Notes: generated by a model from the sequence alone, not told the origin. Positions 34,102 through 45,159 are shown, counted from the first letter of the stretch. The stretch: 64,000 bases of DNA from Cylindrobasidium torrendii FP15055 ss-10 (GCA_000934385.1 KN880498.1:1-64000); one strand, 5' to 3'. A program made the numbers and translations.

Positions 34102-35046
34102 ATGCAAGCCGTGAGATCCATCCTCCTCTTACTCAGTCTGACGCTCTCCGTGTTCACTGGCTACTCCCACGCGTCGAGAACCACTCTTGGATCGGTTGAC
34201 GCGAACGGTGTCAACGTCTTCTATCGTGAAGCTGGGCCATCCGACGCCCCAATCCTCCTCATCCTGCACGGCTTCCCGAGTTCGTCACACCAATACCGCA
34301 ACCTTATACCAAAACTCGCGGACAACTACCACATCATCGCGCCAGACTTCCCTGCATTTGGATTCACAACCGTCCCTGCATCCTTGAACTACACATACAC
34401 CTTCGCATCCCTCGCCAACACCCTATCCGACTTCCTCGACGCGCTTGATATCACCAGCTTTGCCGTGTACATCTTCGACTATGGCGCGCCTGTCGGCCTG
34501 CGCCTGGCTCTCCAACGTCCGGACCTCGACATCAAGGCGCTCATAACTCAGAACGGCAACGCCTACGAGGAAGGCCTCGGCACGACATGGGCGCCAATCC
34601 AAGCATACTGGAAGAGCGGCAGCGCAGAGGACCGTGAGGTCGTACGATCCAATGTCATCACGGCCAGTGCAGTCAAGTCGCAGTACGTCGATGGAACACC
34701 GTCCGACCTCGTCTCCCAAATCGCGCCGGAGACGTACACGCTGGACTGGGCGACGATCAGCCCAGCGGACGCGCAAGAGATCCAGCTCGACTTGTTTTAC
34801 GACTACAGACACAATGTCGAGCTATACCCGCAGTTCCAAGAGTGGTTAAGGCAGAGTGGTGTACCGGTCCTGGCGATATGGGGCGCGAACGATGCACACT
34901 TTGTGTGGGCAGGTGCTGAGGCATATGCGAGGGACGTGCAGGATCTTCAATTGGTCAAGTTGGACGCGGGGCATTTCGCGGCGGAGAGCCACGCCGAGGA
35001 AATCGCAAACAACGTCCTCGCCTTTTTGAAAGACCACAGATACTGA
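34102..35046 (+). CDS. Secreted alpha/beta hydrolase with Asp nucleophile (copy R)
   Basis: Intronless, 314 residues, about 92% identical to the copy at 16564-17508 and of the same length. It has a signal peptide ending GYSHA, the oxyanion motif ILHGFPSSS, nucleophile elbow IFDYGAPVG (Asp), acid in IWGANDAHF and His in LDAGHFAAE. Differences cluster in the signal peptide and are mostly conservative elsewhere, which suggests both copies are under purifying selection. It lies upstream of and on the same strand as SSP copy C. The substrate is not predictable; dehalogenase or epoxide-hydrolase-like chemistry is inferred from the Asp nucleophile. Confidence 0.83.
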   Translation: MQAVRSILLLLSLTLSVFTGYSHASRTTLGSVDANGVNVFYREAGPSDAPILLILHGFPSSSHQYRNLIPKLADNYHIIAPDFPAFGFTTVPASLNYTYTFASLANTLSDFLDALDITSFAVYIFDYGAPVGLRLALQRPDLDIKALITQNGNAYEEGLGTTWAPIQAYWKSGSAEDREVVRSNVITASAVKSQYVDGTPSDLVSQIAPETYTLDWATISPADAQEIQLDLFYDYRHNVELYPQFQEWLRQSGVPVLAIWGANDAHFVWAGAEAYARDVQDLQLVKLDAGHFAAESHAEEIANNVLAFLKDHRY

Positions 35047-35837
35047 TTCGCACCTAGTTGACTTCGATTTTGGTTTTCGCGTTTGTCTCTTCTCTCTCTA
35101 CATACTCAGATGTATTACAGCCTTGCGCCTTCCAATCTGAACGGTACTAATAGTACAGTGGACTACAGTCACACTCAGTCGCTCCGGCTCATACATTCCC
35201 CAGAAAGTATCAATGTAAATGTGCTTCGTCAAGCTCGATTTGTTCTCGCCTTCCCACCGGCCACATTGGCGTGCTGGGCGTCAAGCGGGTGTCTGAAGGG
35301 TAATTGAAAACCACCCTCAGTGAACAATGAACTAGCTGCGTGTGTCTACTATACATGGCAATTCTATCAGCGGTTGATGGACCACCATCTTGCCAAGAAT
35401 TCTGTCAATGCTTTGAGTCCTAGCTGTAACCTGCTGGCATAACAGTTAGACGCGCCTATTGCATGTACACTCGAATAACACATCGTCCCCCCAAACGCAC
35501 ATCATCTGGGCGTCTTCGCTCTCGACGCGAAATCCAATGTAAAGACAGCCGGCACACACGGACGAGGTTCACCGAGCATTGATGCATATTAATGCCCACA
35601 GGGCCAGACTAGACCAAACCTTTGATGCATCCTTGCATGATATGCGACGCCAGCTCGAATGTCGGCCGCCTCAATTCAATCGTCCTCATATGTTGGAAGG
35701 AACAGGAAAGAAATGAGACATCCGCATTGTTCGAGTGTGAGACCGATGTCAGGTGACACTCGCTGGAGCCAGCGCGCAAGGCCGTAGGATTTTCATTACC
35801 TCAAGAAAGCACTCAGCTATTGTAAACGCGAAATAGG
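35047..35837. other. Intergenic between hydrolase R and SSP copy C
   Basis: About 790 bp, no recognised gene. It ends at the SSP TATA box. Confidence 0.4.
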
Positions 35838-35846
35838 TATATAAGG
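35838..35846 (+). promoter_or_regulatory. TATA box of SSP copy C
   Basis: TATATAAGG about 90 bp before the ATG at 35931. Confidence 0.6.
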
Positions 35847-35930
35847 CGACGCGAAATAATGGGAACAGACAGAACAGAAACATACACTCTCTCGACGGAT
35901 AAAACCACCACTCGATATTCAACACCAACA

Positions 35931-36275
35931 ATGCACTTTTCTACCATCTTCACTGCTCTCCTCCTCGCTATCGCGCCTGAGGTTGCCATCGCCAAGAGCT
36001 GCAAGCGCGGCGGCGTTTACTGTGGCCAGTCGCTCTTGAACAGAGGTACTGCGTGCACTGTACTCTCTGCTATATGTAAATATCGCTAATGTAATTTAGG
36101 AAACTACTGGGACCATATCGTGGAGACGCTCCAGGCTTCCGGCCAGCCGACCGACGATGCCCACGTCCGCGCCTCTATCTTCGACTGCCTGAGTGACGGG
36201 GACATTCGCTACCGCGGATATTGCTCCAGGGGATGTGGCGGGGTTGGAAGTGACGATGCGGATTACTGCCTTTGA
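35931..36275 (+). CDS. Small secreted cysteine-rich protein, copy C
   Basis: Exon 1 is 35931-36045 (signal peptide HFSTIFTALLLAIAPEVAIA, then KSCKRGGVYCGQSLLNRG), the intron is 36046-36099, and exon 2 is 36100-36275 (176 nt). The protein is 96 residues with the same six-cysteine spacing as copies A, B and D, ending GCGGVGSDDADYCL. Exon 2 differs from copy A mainly in NYWDHIVETLQASG versus NYHDHIVRVLEAAN, while every cysteine and the FDCLS, RGYC and GCGGVG blocks are kept. This conservation indicates selection on the mature protein. Function unknown. Confidence 0.82.
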
Positions 36276-36844
36276 AGTGTTTACTTGGGTGATATGATTC
36301 TAGCTGTGATGATGGGCTATAGTATTTTGAAGGTTGTTTTGGAATGAAGGCATTTCTAGGGTTTGCGCAAAATTTCTGTGTTTGAAGGAAGATGACCCCG
36401 GAAATTTTATAATGCTTGGCACAGCTCAGTATCTCAATCGGGAGGCTCAGTAACGGCGAATACAGCCACGTGACCGCGTTCAAGCCTAAAAAGAGGGACA
36501 TGTCGTGGACCTGCGACTATGACGAAGAAAATATTCGTAGTGCAGAACTTACAGTGCACTTGTTCTGAGCAGTTGTAGACGTATTCAGAGCGTGATGTGC
36601 GGGATTTTGACATGGTGCCGTACAATAGACACGACATGACCCAAGCCTAACGGTCACACAGCAGGCATGTCCTCTGAGGCATCACAAGTACTAGCAAGGG
36701 AGTTCAAATTTGACATCTAGATGTCCCTTCATCACTGTCACTGGCTTTCATCTGACCTGGTATTCTCACCATGAACCGAGTCACCACTTCGGGCTATGGA
36801 ACCTTGCAAAAGGCCTTCAGTCGTGTAGTGGTACCATCATAATC
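36276..36844. other. Intergenic, no gene seen
   Basis: From SSP copy C to the end of the inverted X block. Nothing recognised. Confidence 0.4.
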
Positions 36845-38343
36845 GTCCTGGGTGTTTAGATTGAAGCATCAGAAAGAGAATTCAGGAAGGTGTGTACAGT
36901 TGTATTCTACAAATACATATGAGATACCGACGGGTATATGAATGCCATACCCATAGCTGCAGTCTCGATACCGAGAGCGTCTGTAAGGACGAGCTTTCGA
37001 CCGCGAGCTGTGCAGGCAGATCGTTGATGCGCCCGAAGATGGCGAGAGGTGGCGATCAGAGTGGCAGAGACTGCAGGAGGCTGATCTTGGCGCATCACAC
37101 GATGGCTTCATGGAGCACACCACCTTTCGGTCGAGAAAGGTTTGGTTTAGGGGAACCAAATCGCTTGACTCCATCAATGTACCATCGCCATACGCGCCAC
37201 TGCTAGCGTCTTCGCAACCCGCGGAGGCCGTTGTCTTTTGCATGGAGGTCCAACCCGCATCTCTTTGTCCCCGGCGACACTGGGAAGTCGCGGATCTACC
37301 CCAATCGCGCGCGTGCCGCGTACTCGTTTCGCAGGTGAGGGCATTGCAGAGTCCGCCTCAGGACTTGTCTTGCGTTTGCGAGTATGGGGAATGGGGACAT
37401 GTGATGGGCAATCCATCGGTGCGGGTCGTGTTAGCGCCGCGACTGACTTGCGCGAACGCTTGACCGGAAGATCATGGTCGTTGGTATCTTGTGGGGCCGT
37501 GCGTTTGGGAGACGGAGGGATTGTTGAACCGTGGAGAGAGTCCTGGGCAGACTGTGCTTGGCGCGGCCATTTCATAGCGTTGCAGAAGGCGTGAATGGTA
37601 TAGGCAATGTCAAGGTCGAAATCTGCCCGACCCGCCTCTAGAACATGGTCTGCCACATGTTTGGCGACCATCGCTGGATGTGCCGTTCGCAGTCGAAAGT
37701 GTGGGAGATCGCCATAGGGGTGTTGATGAACCTCGATGTTTCCAGTGACAGGATGCTTGAGATAGATGTCCTTCTTGAAGTTAGGACAGATTTCCAAGGT
37801 GTAGGTCACATCCCGAAGTTCCGGCAGCTGCAATATAGAGTCAGTCGATAGCTACGCAGCCTGCAGACTACACACCTCGTCGAATCGCCGCCGCTCTGAA
37901 AAATGACATCTGTCGTTGTACTTGTAGAGTTCCAAGAGTCTTTGAAGGATGTGATGCGGCGGACGAAACGCTAGGTCTGCGTGGAAGAACTCGCTAGTGG
38001 GAAATACTAGGCATGTGTCAGTGGCAGATGCGCAGAGCGACATGGCATACATACCATGAAGGACATTTGAAGGATGATCCAGCCTCTGTTTCATCTCGCC
38101 AATGTCCATCCCCATAGCTCCCTCCTGTGTGCGAATCTAAACATATTGATGTGAGCATCATTTATTTGTCCAGAATTCAATGCGCAACGCACTGCTAGAG
38201 TATGATGCGAGTCAATCATCCGAAAATTTTGAGGCGTGCCAAAACGACGCGTGAGAGAGATACAATCTTCATAATAGAAGTCGGCCATGGTCGTGGTAAC
38301 AGTGAGAGTTGATAGAAATTGCGTCATACCGGATCGACTTCCC
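36845..38343. repeat. Inverted repeat arm R (contains X-R)
   Basis: About 1.5 kb that matches, in opposite orientation, 43793-45040 plus 48732-48995. Similarity starts at the shared GTCGATCCGGTATGACGC upstream of X and runs past the X stop into 3' sequence. This arm is uninterrupted and keeps the site where the other arm holds the Mutator-like element. Confidence 0.85.
37174..38288 (-). CDS. Unknown protein X, copy R
   Basis: About 320 residues in four exons: ADFYYEDCISLTRRF (start 38288), DIGEMKQRLDHPSNVLH, FFHADLAFRPPHHILQ, and a 217-residue last exon ending at 37174. The N-terminal half is globular (VTYTLEICPNFKKDIYLKH; PHFRLRTAHPAMVAKH). The C-terminal half is low-complexity and basic with several nuclear-localisation-like runs (VKRSRKS, HTRKRKTSP, CKRQRPP), so a nuclear protein is likely. 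It is 93% identical to the last exon of the copy at 43848. It is divergent from gene Y, 164 bp apart. The family is not recognised; a faint resemblance to the tail of basidiomycete HNH-like proteins is noted without HNH residues. Confidence 0.7.
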
Positions 38344-38452
38344 GCAAACGCCGGTCACGTGACCAGACATACAAGATCCCGGGCCCGTGGCAGTTTGCCG
38401 CCGCGCGTCTTTCCTCTGAACCACGACCACGACCATTTTTCCATGCCTTCGG

Positions 38453-40501
38453 ATGAAGCCTCCCGATTTCAAGGGCGATAACTTCTGGCTACCAGTCCAT
38501 AAGAGATGGTTAGACATACTACGGGAGGATCAATTTCCCAGTTTTGCGTACATTCCGAATGACTTCGAGGGTCCAAGCCTCGCTAAGGACGGCATTAATC
38601 TGGCATTTTTTGACAAGGACAAGAAAGCGCGCATCCCGAAACGGAACTATCGTTCAGTTACCCCAGACAAAGATCGAAACGACACATGGCCTCGTCTCGA
38701 AAACGACGATGAGGTTACCAGCGCATCTATCTTTGGAAAGAAAGACCACTTCACAGTCGCAGGCATTATGGTCCATAAATGTCATAATGTAGCATTTGGT
38801 ATAAAAACTGCAGAGGTGTGTTGTGTTTCTAAGCTTTGTCTTATGTCGAGGTAGCTCATTTTCTGTCTACTCAGGGATACAGAATTGACCACTGTCGTGG
38901 AAACGCTCCAGGGACCTTCTGTCCCTGCAGCCGCGTCAACGTTCTATGGGGTCAGTCTCATTCCTGCATTCCTTTGTGCCTATCACTCAATAATCCCGCC
39001 AGCCCAGCCAACATGGAATTCGGAGGACAGTTCGAACTGGTGGCTTCTACTCCCTATCATTTCCCCGCACAACATACGTGTCCCAGACGGTGTGTTTGAG
39101 CTTGTTCGTTATAATCTCAGTGTTCCTCCGGAGGAACGTGTGGACATTCTCGACGTGGGTCCCTATTGGCGCTGACTGAAAACGTATTGACCCTACCAAC
39201 AGTACTTTCCCAACCTTGTCGCACCTCGCACATACTACTCTTTGGCTATTTTCCTTTCGGATTTGGGCCCCGATCTCCATCTCTACAACCCCGACAAGAA
39301 GGAAATCACCATTACAACACCGAAGCCTCGCGAAAATGGTCTAATTTACGTTTCTCATCTCGACATTCAAGAACAGATCTTCCGGGCTGCTCAGACCATC
39401 CACTTCTGGGATGACCAGCCAAGCTGGCCGGAGCGGGCGCCCTTCAACCGAATGATCGCTTCCATAATTGACACTGTACGCAAGAGGACAGCATCCTGGT
39501 TTGTCCCCGGTGTTGGAGAAACACTCAGGTTTTGGAAAGCCTGCAAAGACGGCGAGAAGCCCAGGTCAAGAATCGATCCTAAGACTGGCCTCAGAGACAT
39601 TGTCGAGTCTCCAACACACGCATCCGCACCTGGTAATCGCCGCACGACGCTCAACACAACTAGCAGGCAAATTGTGGACCGTGTGTTTGACCCCGACCAT
39701 CCAGACCGCCTTGAGCCGCAGGTTGCACGGGCTATGAATCGGTCCATGTCCAGGAAGAGAATCCGCGATCAGTCCAAAGCTGACCGCACTGGACCCCGCA
39801 ATACACATGCTTCAGAGGACGACAATTCCGGCGCTGATTATTGCGAGGACGACAATGTCGCCTCTGACGATGATGAAGGTGCACCGACTCTCAGTACTCG
39901 CCATGCGACAACTCCATTACCATCTGGGACTGAGGGAGACGAAGTTGAAGCCGTTGTTGCAGTGCCTCGTCGCACTGCCCGTAGTCGGACCAAGAAGAAT
40001 GTTCAGCCTACCTTGTCCAACGATTTGGCCGACAGTGAGGAAGCGCCAGTGCGCACTGCCAGGTCCAACACTCGTGTTGCTCGAAAGAAGAGCGTCGCAA
40101 CATCCAACGCGGACTCGGACGATGAACAGGTTGTCGTTCTGGCTCGTGGAAGACCTAAGGCTCGTACCACTCGCAAGACCCACACTCGCAGGATTGCGGC
40201 ATCTCGCACGGATGATGACGAGTATATTGAAGAGCCCGTCCGTGAAGGCCCCAAGAGGCGAGCTGCCACCAAATCCGCTCCTGCGACGGACAACGAGCCC
40301 GACCGCGAGGATGAAGCACCCAAGGTGGCTACTAGGACGAGATCGAAGAGGGCTGTATCGAGGATTACGGCGACGGAGAGTGCACAGGCTGGCCCGGGGC
40401 CAGCCACAGCCAAAATGCGTGGCAAAATGCGTTCGAACTCGTCGCCCGAAACTCAGAATACCGATCTGCCCAAGCAGAAGAAGACTCGGGGAAGGGGGTA
40501 G
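38453..40501 (+). CDS. Unknown basic/acidic nuclear-type protein Y
   Basis: Three exons. Exon 1 starts at 38453 (KPPDFKGDNFWLPVHKRWLD) and ends near 38818. Exon 2 (about 38878-39153) reads VVETLQGPSVPAAASTFYG, later FELVRYNLSVPPEERVDILD. Exon 3 (about 39202-40501) reads YFPNLVAPRTYYSLAIFLSDL and then a long polar tail. The tail alternates acidic clusters (SDDDEG) with basic ones and includes one AT-hook-like core (ARGRPKA) and a C-terminal KQKKTRGRG. The first junction needs donor GTGTTG, one codon in from the more obvious GTGTGT, to keep exon 2 open. I do not recognise the family. DNA or chromatin association is inferred only from the AT-hook-like core and composition. Two remnants of a second copy lie in block L. 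Confidence 0.65.
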
Positions 40502-41066
40502 ATACTACGTGGTGGATACACTGATGGTCCAGCGGCAATCCGGCGAGTTTGTTGAGCTCGTGTGAGCATATATTGTGCGCTGGATACTTACCAGGGGGGT
40601 GGATGTTTTGAATACGTAGAGATGATATCGTTCCGTTTCCTCATTTATATCTGGCAGGCTCCTTCCCATTCACGCAGTGATTCAGCCTTGATTTTTACTT
40701 ACTATTATTCTCGGTTTCTTTTGACTATTCTCCGGCGTAGATCGCCTTCATACTTCTACATTCAGTTTGTTTGTCTCGCGAGTGGTACTTAATAGAAAAT
40801 GGTGTTTGAAAAGGGCAAAAGCCCACCATTTGTGTGTGATTCTATGATCAGTACAGACTCTAGAGTCTTTCAACGGTCACGTGTTGATTTTACTGGGGCG
40901 TCGACACGCTCCTGCTTGATTCAGCTTAGTGAGAACGGCAAATCGATGCGGGAACAATTTATTTCAAACAAATTTCGAAGTATACAGCTCTTCACCGGCC
41001 ACCCCAAAAATATTCTTCTGCTCACGTCGTCTCACAAAGGTCACCTGCATCCAATCTCACTTCCCC
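40502..41066. other. Intergenic, no gene seen
   Basis: Convergent 3' sides of Y and SSP copy D. Nothing recognised. Confidence 0.4.
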
Positions 41067-41401
41067 TCAGAAGCAGTAGTCCGCGTTCGAATTTCCAACA
41101 CCACCGCATCCCTTGGAGCAAAAGCCGCGGTAGCGAATGTCTCCGTTACTCAGGCAGTCGAAGATCGACAGGCGGACGTGGGTATCGTCAGTTGGCTGCC
41201 CGACAGACCTGAGCGTCTCGACGATATGGGCGTAGTAGTTTCCTAGATGACGAGTTAGTTATGTTCTTTTTCGACAATGCTCATGGTGGAGGAGATACCT
41301 TTGTTCAGGAGCGACTGGCCACAGTACACACCGCCTTTGTTGCAGCTGTTGGCATCGACCGAAGCGATGAGAAGAGCGGCAAAAACGGCATAGAGGCGCA
41401 T
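41067..41401 (-). CDS. Small secreted cysteine-rich protein, copy D
   Basis: Exon 1 is 41401-41299 (short signal peptide RLYAVFAALLIASVDA, then NSCNKGGVYCGQSLLNKG), the intron is 41298-41243, and exon 2 is 41242-41067 (176 nt). The protein is 92 residues. All six cysteines and their spacing are kept, ending GCGGVGNSNADYCF. It is the most divergent copy. The intended frame of exon 2 is again not the longest open frame at the locus. A TATAAAAGG box (41494-41502) lies about 93 bp before the ATG and a (GGT)n tract (41421-41442) lies in the 5' leader. Function unknown. Confidence 0.78.
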
Positions 41402-41420
41402 TTTTCTGGGAGGTTGTTTG

Positions 41421-41442
41421 GTGGTGGTGGTGGTGGTGGTGG
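41421..41442. repeat. (GGT)n microsatellite in SSP-D leader
   Basis: Seven tandem GGT units just upstream of the SSP-D start codon. Confidence 0.8.
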
Positions 41443-41493
41443 TAAGACGTTGGGAGAGTGTATGGTGCTGCCCATTTCTACCATTTTGCCTTG

Positions 41494-41502
41494 CCTTTTA
41501 TA
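41494..41502 (-). promoter_or_regulatory. TATA box of SSP copy D
   Basis: TATAAAAGG on the minus strand, about 93 bp before the ATG. Confidence 0.6.
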
Positions 41503-42399
41503 ACTTTTGTTTTCGTAGCTGAGTGTGCTCTCGGGAAAACGGCCCTTCGCATGCTCGGAAAAACGGTCCTGTAGAATCTAGCTATACGATGCTACATGAG
41601 ACCGCGTGGTGGTCTTGGTGGATTCTACATAGCCTCGAAATCTGAGATACTTGAAGTGCCTTCCGGCGTTACGAGGACGGAGTTAAGACTTTTTTTTCCT
41701 GTCCTGTAAGGCAATATCCAAAATTTGTCCTTGTACGCGCCGTGTTTTGGTTTTCCTACGCCTACGTTTCTGCGGACGTTTTCCGTCGAGTACGGACTTC
41801 AAGTTATGTCCGCCAAACGCGTTGGATTAGCTTTCAAGATTGAAAGAAGTGGTCTTTCACGCAGCTAAGTGACTTAAGTAGTAAGACAAGGATCCCGATC
41901 TGGAAGGCTTCGCGCGATAACAGCTATTGTCCCATTCAGTTGGATGAGATCGACTCGAAGACTGGCCGCGCTCAGGCTTTTGGTTGCCCTTCCAAGTTCG
42001 CCGAGGTCGCATGGAATCCAATGCAACAATAGTATTCGCAACGAGACTTAAGACTTGCGTCTCTCTCAAATCTATGACTCTATCTAACCGTCTGGGTGGG
42101 CCGTCTAGCTCGTCTAGTCTAGCTCTACGCTTCTTATCGAAAGGTTAGCCGGGAGAGATGGAAATTGAGCTACAGTAGTGCACAATTGCATACCCGTATG
42201 CAGAGGCCATAAGGTGGTTGAAGCGCGTTCACACGAATGATGGGGAAATAAGAAGGTGCTAGCAGCGCTATAGAGTATCAAACAATCTCAGTACCGTTCA
42301 AACTGCTTCGCGAAGGATAGTAAAACTCATTTTCCACGACCGGAGACACCAACAGAGGACAAAATCGAATTCAATCCCGAGTCAATGCGAATTTACATG
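41503..42399. other. Intergenic, no gene seen
   Basis: About 900 bp between SSP copy D and the hydrolase pseudogene. Nothing recognised. Confidence 0.4.
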
Positions 42400-43100
42400 T
42401 AGCTGTGATTCCAAGAACCTTCCTCGTGATATCCTCCGTATGCCTCCACTGCAGGATGCCCCGCATTCAACTTCCAAGCTTGACCACCCATAGATCTTGC
42501 ATGTCGCGTACGCCTCAGCCCGCGCCAAAGCGAAGTCGCATCGTTCGCGCCCCATATCGCCAGGGCAGCCGCTCTGCATTAACCACCCCTAGAGAAACAG
42601 CTCGATGTTATGTCGGTAGCCATAGAATGATTCGTACTGTGTCTCTTGTGCATCTTCCGGGCTGAACGTCGCTCAGTTCAATGAGTACGTCTCCTGGAGA
42701 CATGTTCGGTCGAGGTTCGAACGCTCGACAGCAAGGCGTAGGACGACAGGCGCGCCATAATCGAAGATGTGCACTGTGAAGGTGGTGATGTTAGCCGCGT
42801 CGAAGAAGTCGGCTAGAGTGTCGATGAGGGAGGCAAAGGACAGTCATGAATCTGAATGCGGGGAAGTCTAGCTCGATAATGTCATAGTTGGCTGCGAGTT
42901 TGGGATACTGTTTTGGTATTGGTGTGGTGTATTCGGGGAACGATGCAGGAGGAGGATTGGGGCGTCGGATCGCCCAGCTTCACGATGGAACATTGACACC
43001 GCTCACGCCAACCGACCCAAGAGTAGTCTGAATCGAAGCGCGGGAATGACCAATGAGCATGGATGGCGCTAGAATGAATGAGCGATCTCACAGCTTGCCT
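42400..43100 (-). pseudogene. Alpha/beta hydrolase pseudogene (third copy)
   Basis: Minus-strand similarity to the 945-bp hydrolase genes runs through this region but is shortened by roughly 250 bp. The start codon is lost: the position of ATG reads AGG (complement of 43098-43100) before the shared CAAGCTGTGA. Recognisable pieces are CATTCAACTTCCAAGCTTGA (3' part), GGCGCGCCATAATCGAAGAT (nucleophile region) and a piece near 42960 for GPSDAP. They lie in different frames with internal stops. The upstream block (43101-43400) also resembles the hydrolase promoter. The reading is decay after duplication. Confidence 0.8.
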
Positions 43101-43847
43101 GTCGTTGAAAGGGCTCAAGCACATTGAATATTTCGAACAGGTAGTCCAATTTGTAGTATTCCAGTAAGGCACAAGTGTTGCTGGCCGAGCCTCCATCTCG
43201 ACATCGAACAGGCGACTTTATATGGGTTACTAAGAACGCGAGCGGAGACACCCCGTCTAATTTCGAGCAATGGATGCGGAGTTCTGCGCCGAGCAGTCCG
43301 TGGAACGCGAAGGATAAGGGCAAAGCGGGCCACGTGCTACGATCCAATGGTCGGAGACTCGGACCGCATCATTGCGGCGTTGTCCGCCATCCCCCAAGCT
43401 GGAGAACGACAGACGCCATCACGCGGAATGGCAACACATTGGGCACTACTCTTCCTGTGTACTACTCTTCCTGTGCGACCTGCAGCGGGAATCGGGGGCA
43501 AATGGCGGACAATCCATCGTTGCTTTGGCCAGAGGTAGACACCGTATTGCAACCGCTTTGCGGTTGACTGAGTTGCTCGTATCTGTCGGGGCCGTCGAGC
43601 GAACGCGAGCCTTGAGTGGAGTAACGACTCTGTTTTTGTTCATTTCCTGAGTGACCACGCCATAGAACAAATCGCCCTCCTTCCTTCTATCAGCGAGGGA
43701 GCTATTTGAACCTGTCAGTCTCCTACGAGTGCCAGTGGACAAGACCACGACAAGACGTATGATTTCCTAGAGCCGTTATCCGTTCGAATAGGACAAGTCG
43801 ATCCGGTATGACGCAATTTCTATCAACTCTCACTGTTACCACGACCA

Positions 43848-44960
43848 TGGCCGACTTCTATTATGAAGATTGTATCTCTCTCACGCGTCGTTTTGGCACG
43901 CCTCAAAATTTTCGGATGATTGACTCGCATCATACTCTAGCAGTGCGTTGCGCATTGAATTCTGGTTAAATCAAGTTGTGCTGACATCAATGTGTTCAGA
44001 TTCGCACACAGGAGGGAGCTATGGGGATGGATGTTGGCGAGATGAAACAGAGGCTCGACCATCCTACGAATATCCTTCATAGTATGTATGCCATCTCTCT
44101 GCATATCTGGCTCTGACATATGCCCAGTATTGCCCACTAGCGAGTTCTTCTGGGCAGACCTAGCGTTCCGGCCACCGCATCACGTCCTCGAAAAAATCTG
44201 GGAGCTCTACAAGCACAATGATAGGTGTCCTTTGTCAGAGCGGCAGCGATTCGATGAGGTGTGTAGTCTGCAGACCACTTAGTGATGTACTTACCCTATA
44301 TTGCAGCTTCCGGGGCTTCGGGATGTGACCTACACCTTGGAAATCTCTCCCAAGTTCAGGAAGGATATATATCTCAAGCATCCCGTGACTGGAAATGTTG
44401 AGGTTCATCAACATCCTTATGGCGACCTCCCACACTTTCGACTGCGAACGGCACATCCAGCGATGGTCGCCAAACATGCTGCAAATCATGTTATAGAAGC
44501 CGGTCGGGCGGACTTTGACCTTGACATTGCCTACACCATTTACACTTTCTGCAACACTATGAAATGGCCGCGCCAAGCACAGTCTGCCCAGGACTCTCTC
44601 CACGGTTCAACAATCCCTCCGTCTCCCAAACGCACGGCCCCAGAAGATACCAACGACCATGATCTTCCAGTCAAGCGTTCGCGCAAGTCAGCCGCGGCGC
44701 TAACACAACCCGCACCGATGGATTGCCCATCACATGTCCCCATTCCCCATACTCGCAAACGCAAGACGAGTCCTGAGGCGGACTCTGCAATGCCCTCACC
44801 TGCGAAACGAGTACGCGGCACGCGCACGATTGGGATAGATCCGAGACTTCCCAGTGTCGCCGGGGACAAAGAGATGCGGGTTGGACCTCCATGCAAAAGG
44901 CAGCGGCCTCCGCGGGTTGCGAAGACGCTAGCAGTGGCGCGTATGGCGATGGTACATTGA
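43848..44960 (+). CDS. Unknown protein X, copy R2
   Basis: Same four-exon structure as X-R: start 43848 (ADFYYEDCISLTRRF), first donor GTGCGTTG near 43942, then DVGEMKQRLDHPTNILH, FFWADLAFRPPHHVLEK, and a last exon from about 44307 ending at TGA 44960. The last exon differs from X-R at 16 of 219 positions with no stop or frameshift, and keeps the basic runs VKRSRKS, TRKRKTSP and CKRQRPP. Both copies therefore still look functional. It lacks a Y partner: upstream of the X promoter there is the hydrolase pseudogene instead. The Mutator-like element begins 80 bp after its stop codon and may affect its 3' end. Confidence 0.7.
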
Positions 44961-45031
44961 TGGAGTCGAGTGATTTGTTTCCCGTAATGCAAACCTTTCT
45001 CGACCGAAAGGTGGTGCGATCCATGAAGCCA

Positions 45032-45040
45032 TCGTGCGAT
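45032..45040 (+). repeat. Left 9-bp target-site duplication
   Basis: TCGTGCGAT, repeated at 48732-48740 directly outside the other terminal repeat. Confidence 0.9.
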
Positions 45041-45159
45041 ATTGTCGCCAATACGACCCTCGACTTTGGCGGATCACGTGCCATATCGCGTCATCCTCGT
45101 CAGCGTGATTACCGTCAAGGCACATCGGACTTGGGCGTTCGCGTTCGCGTTGGCGTCGA
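45041..45159 (+). repeat. MULE left terminal inverted repeat
   Basis: Matches the complement of 48616-48731. The outermost bases are ATTGTCGCCAAT. Confidence 0.9.

Larger units (their letters stand above)
43793..45040. repeat. Inverted repeat arm R2, first part (contains X-R2)
   Basis: Inverted match to 36845-38343. It is interrupted at 45040 by the Mutator-like element and resumes at 48732-48995. Confidence 0.85.

Noticed and set aside
36869..37243. Minus-strand frame of 124 codons overlapping the end of X-R
   Set aside because: It overlaps the basic tail of X in another frame. In copy R2 the equivalent frame is destroyed by the MULE insertion. It is probably 3' untranslated sequence.
37238..37594. 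Plus-strand frame antisense to X-R, with a mirror at 44540-44992
   Set aside because: Present in both copies only because it is antisense to the conserved last exon of X; no domain.
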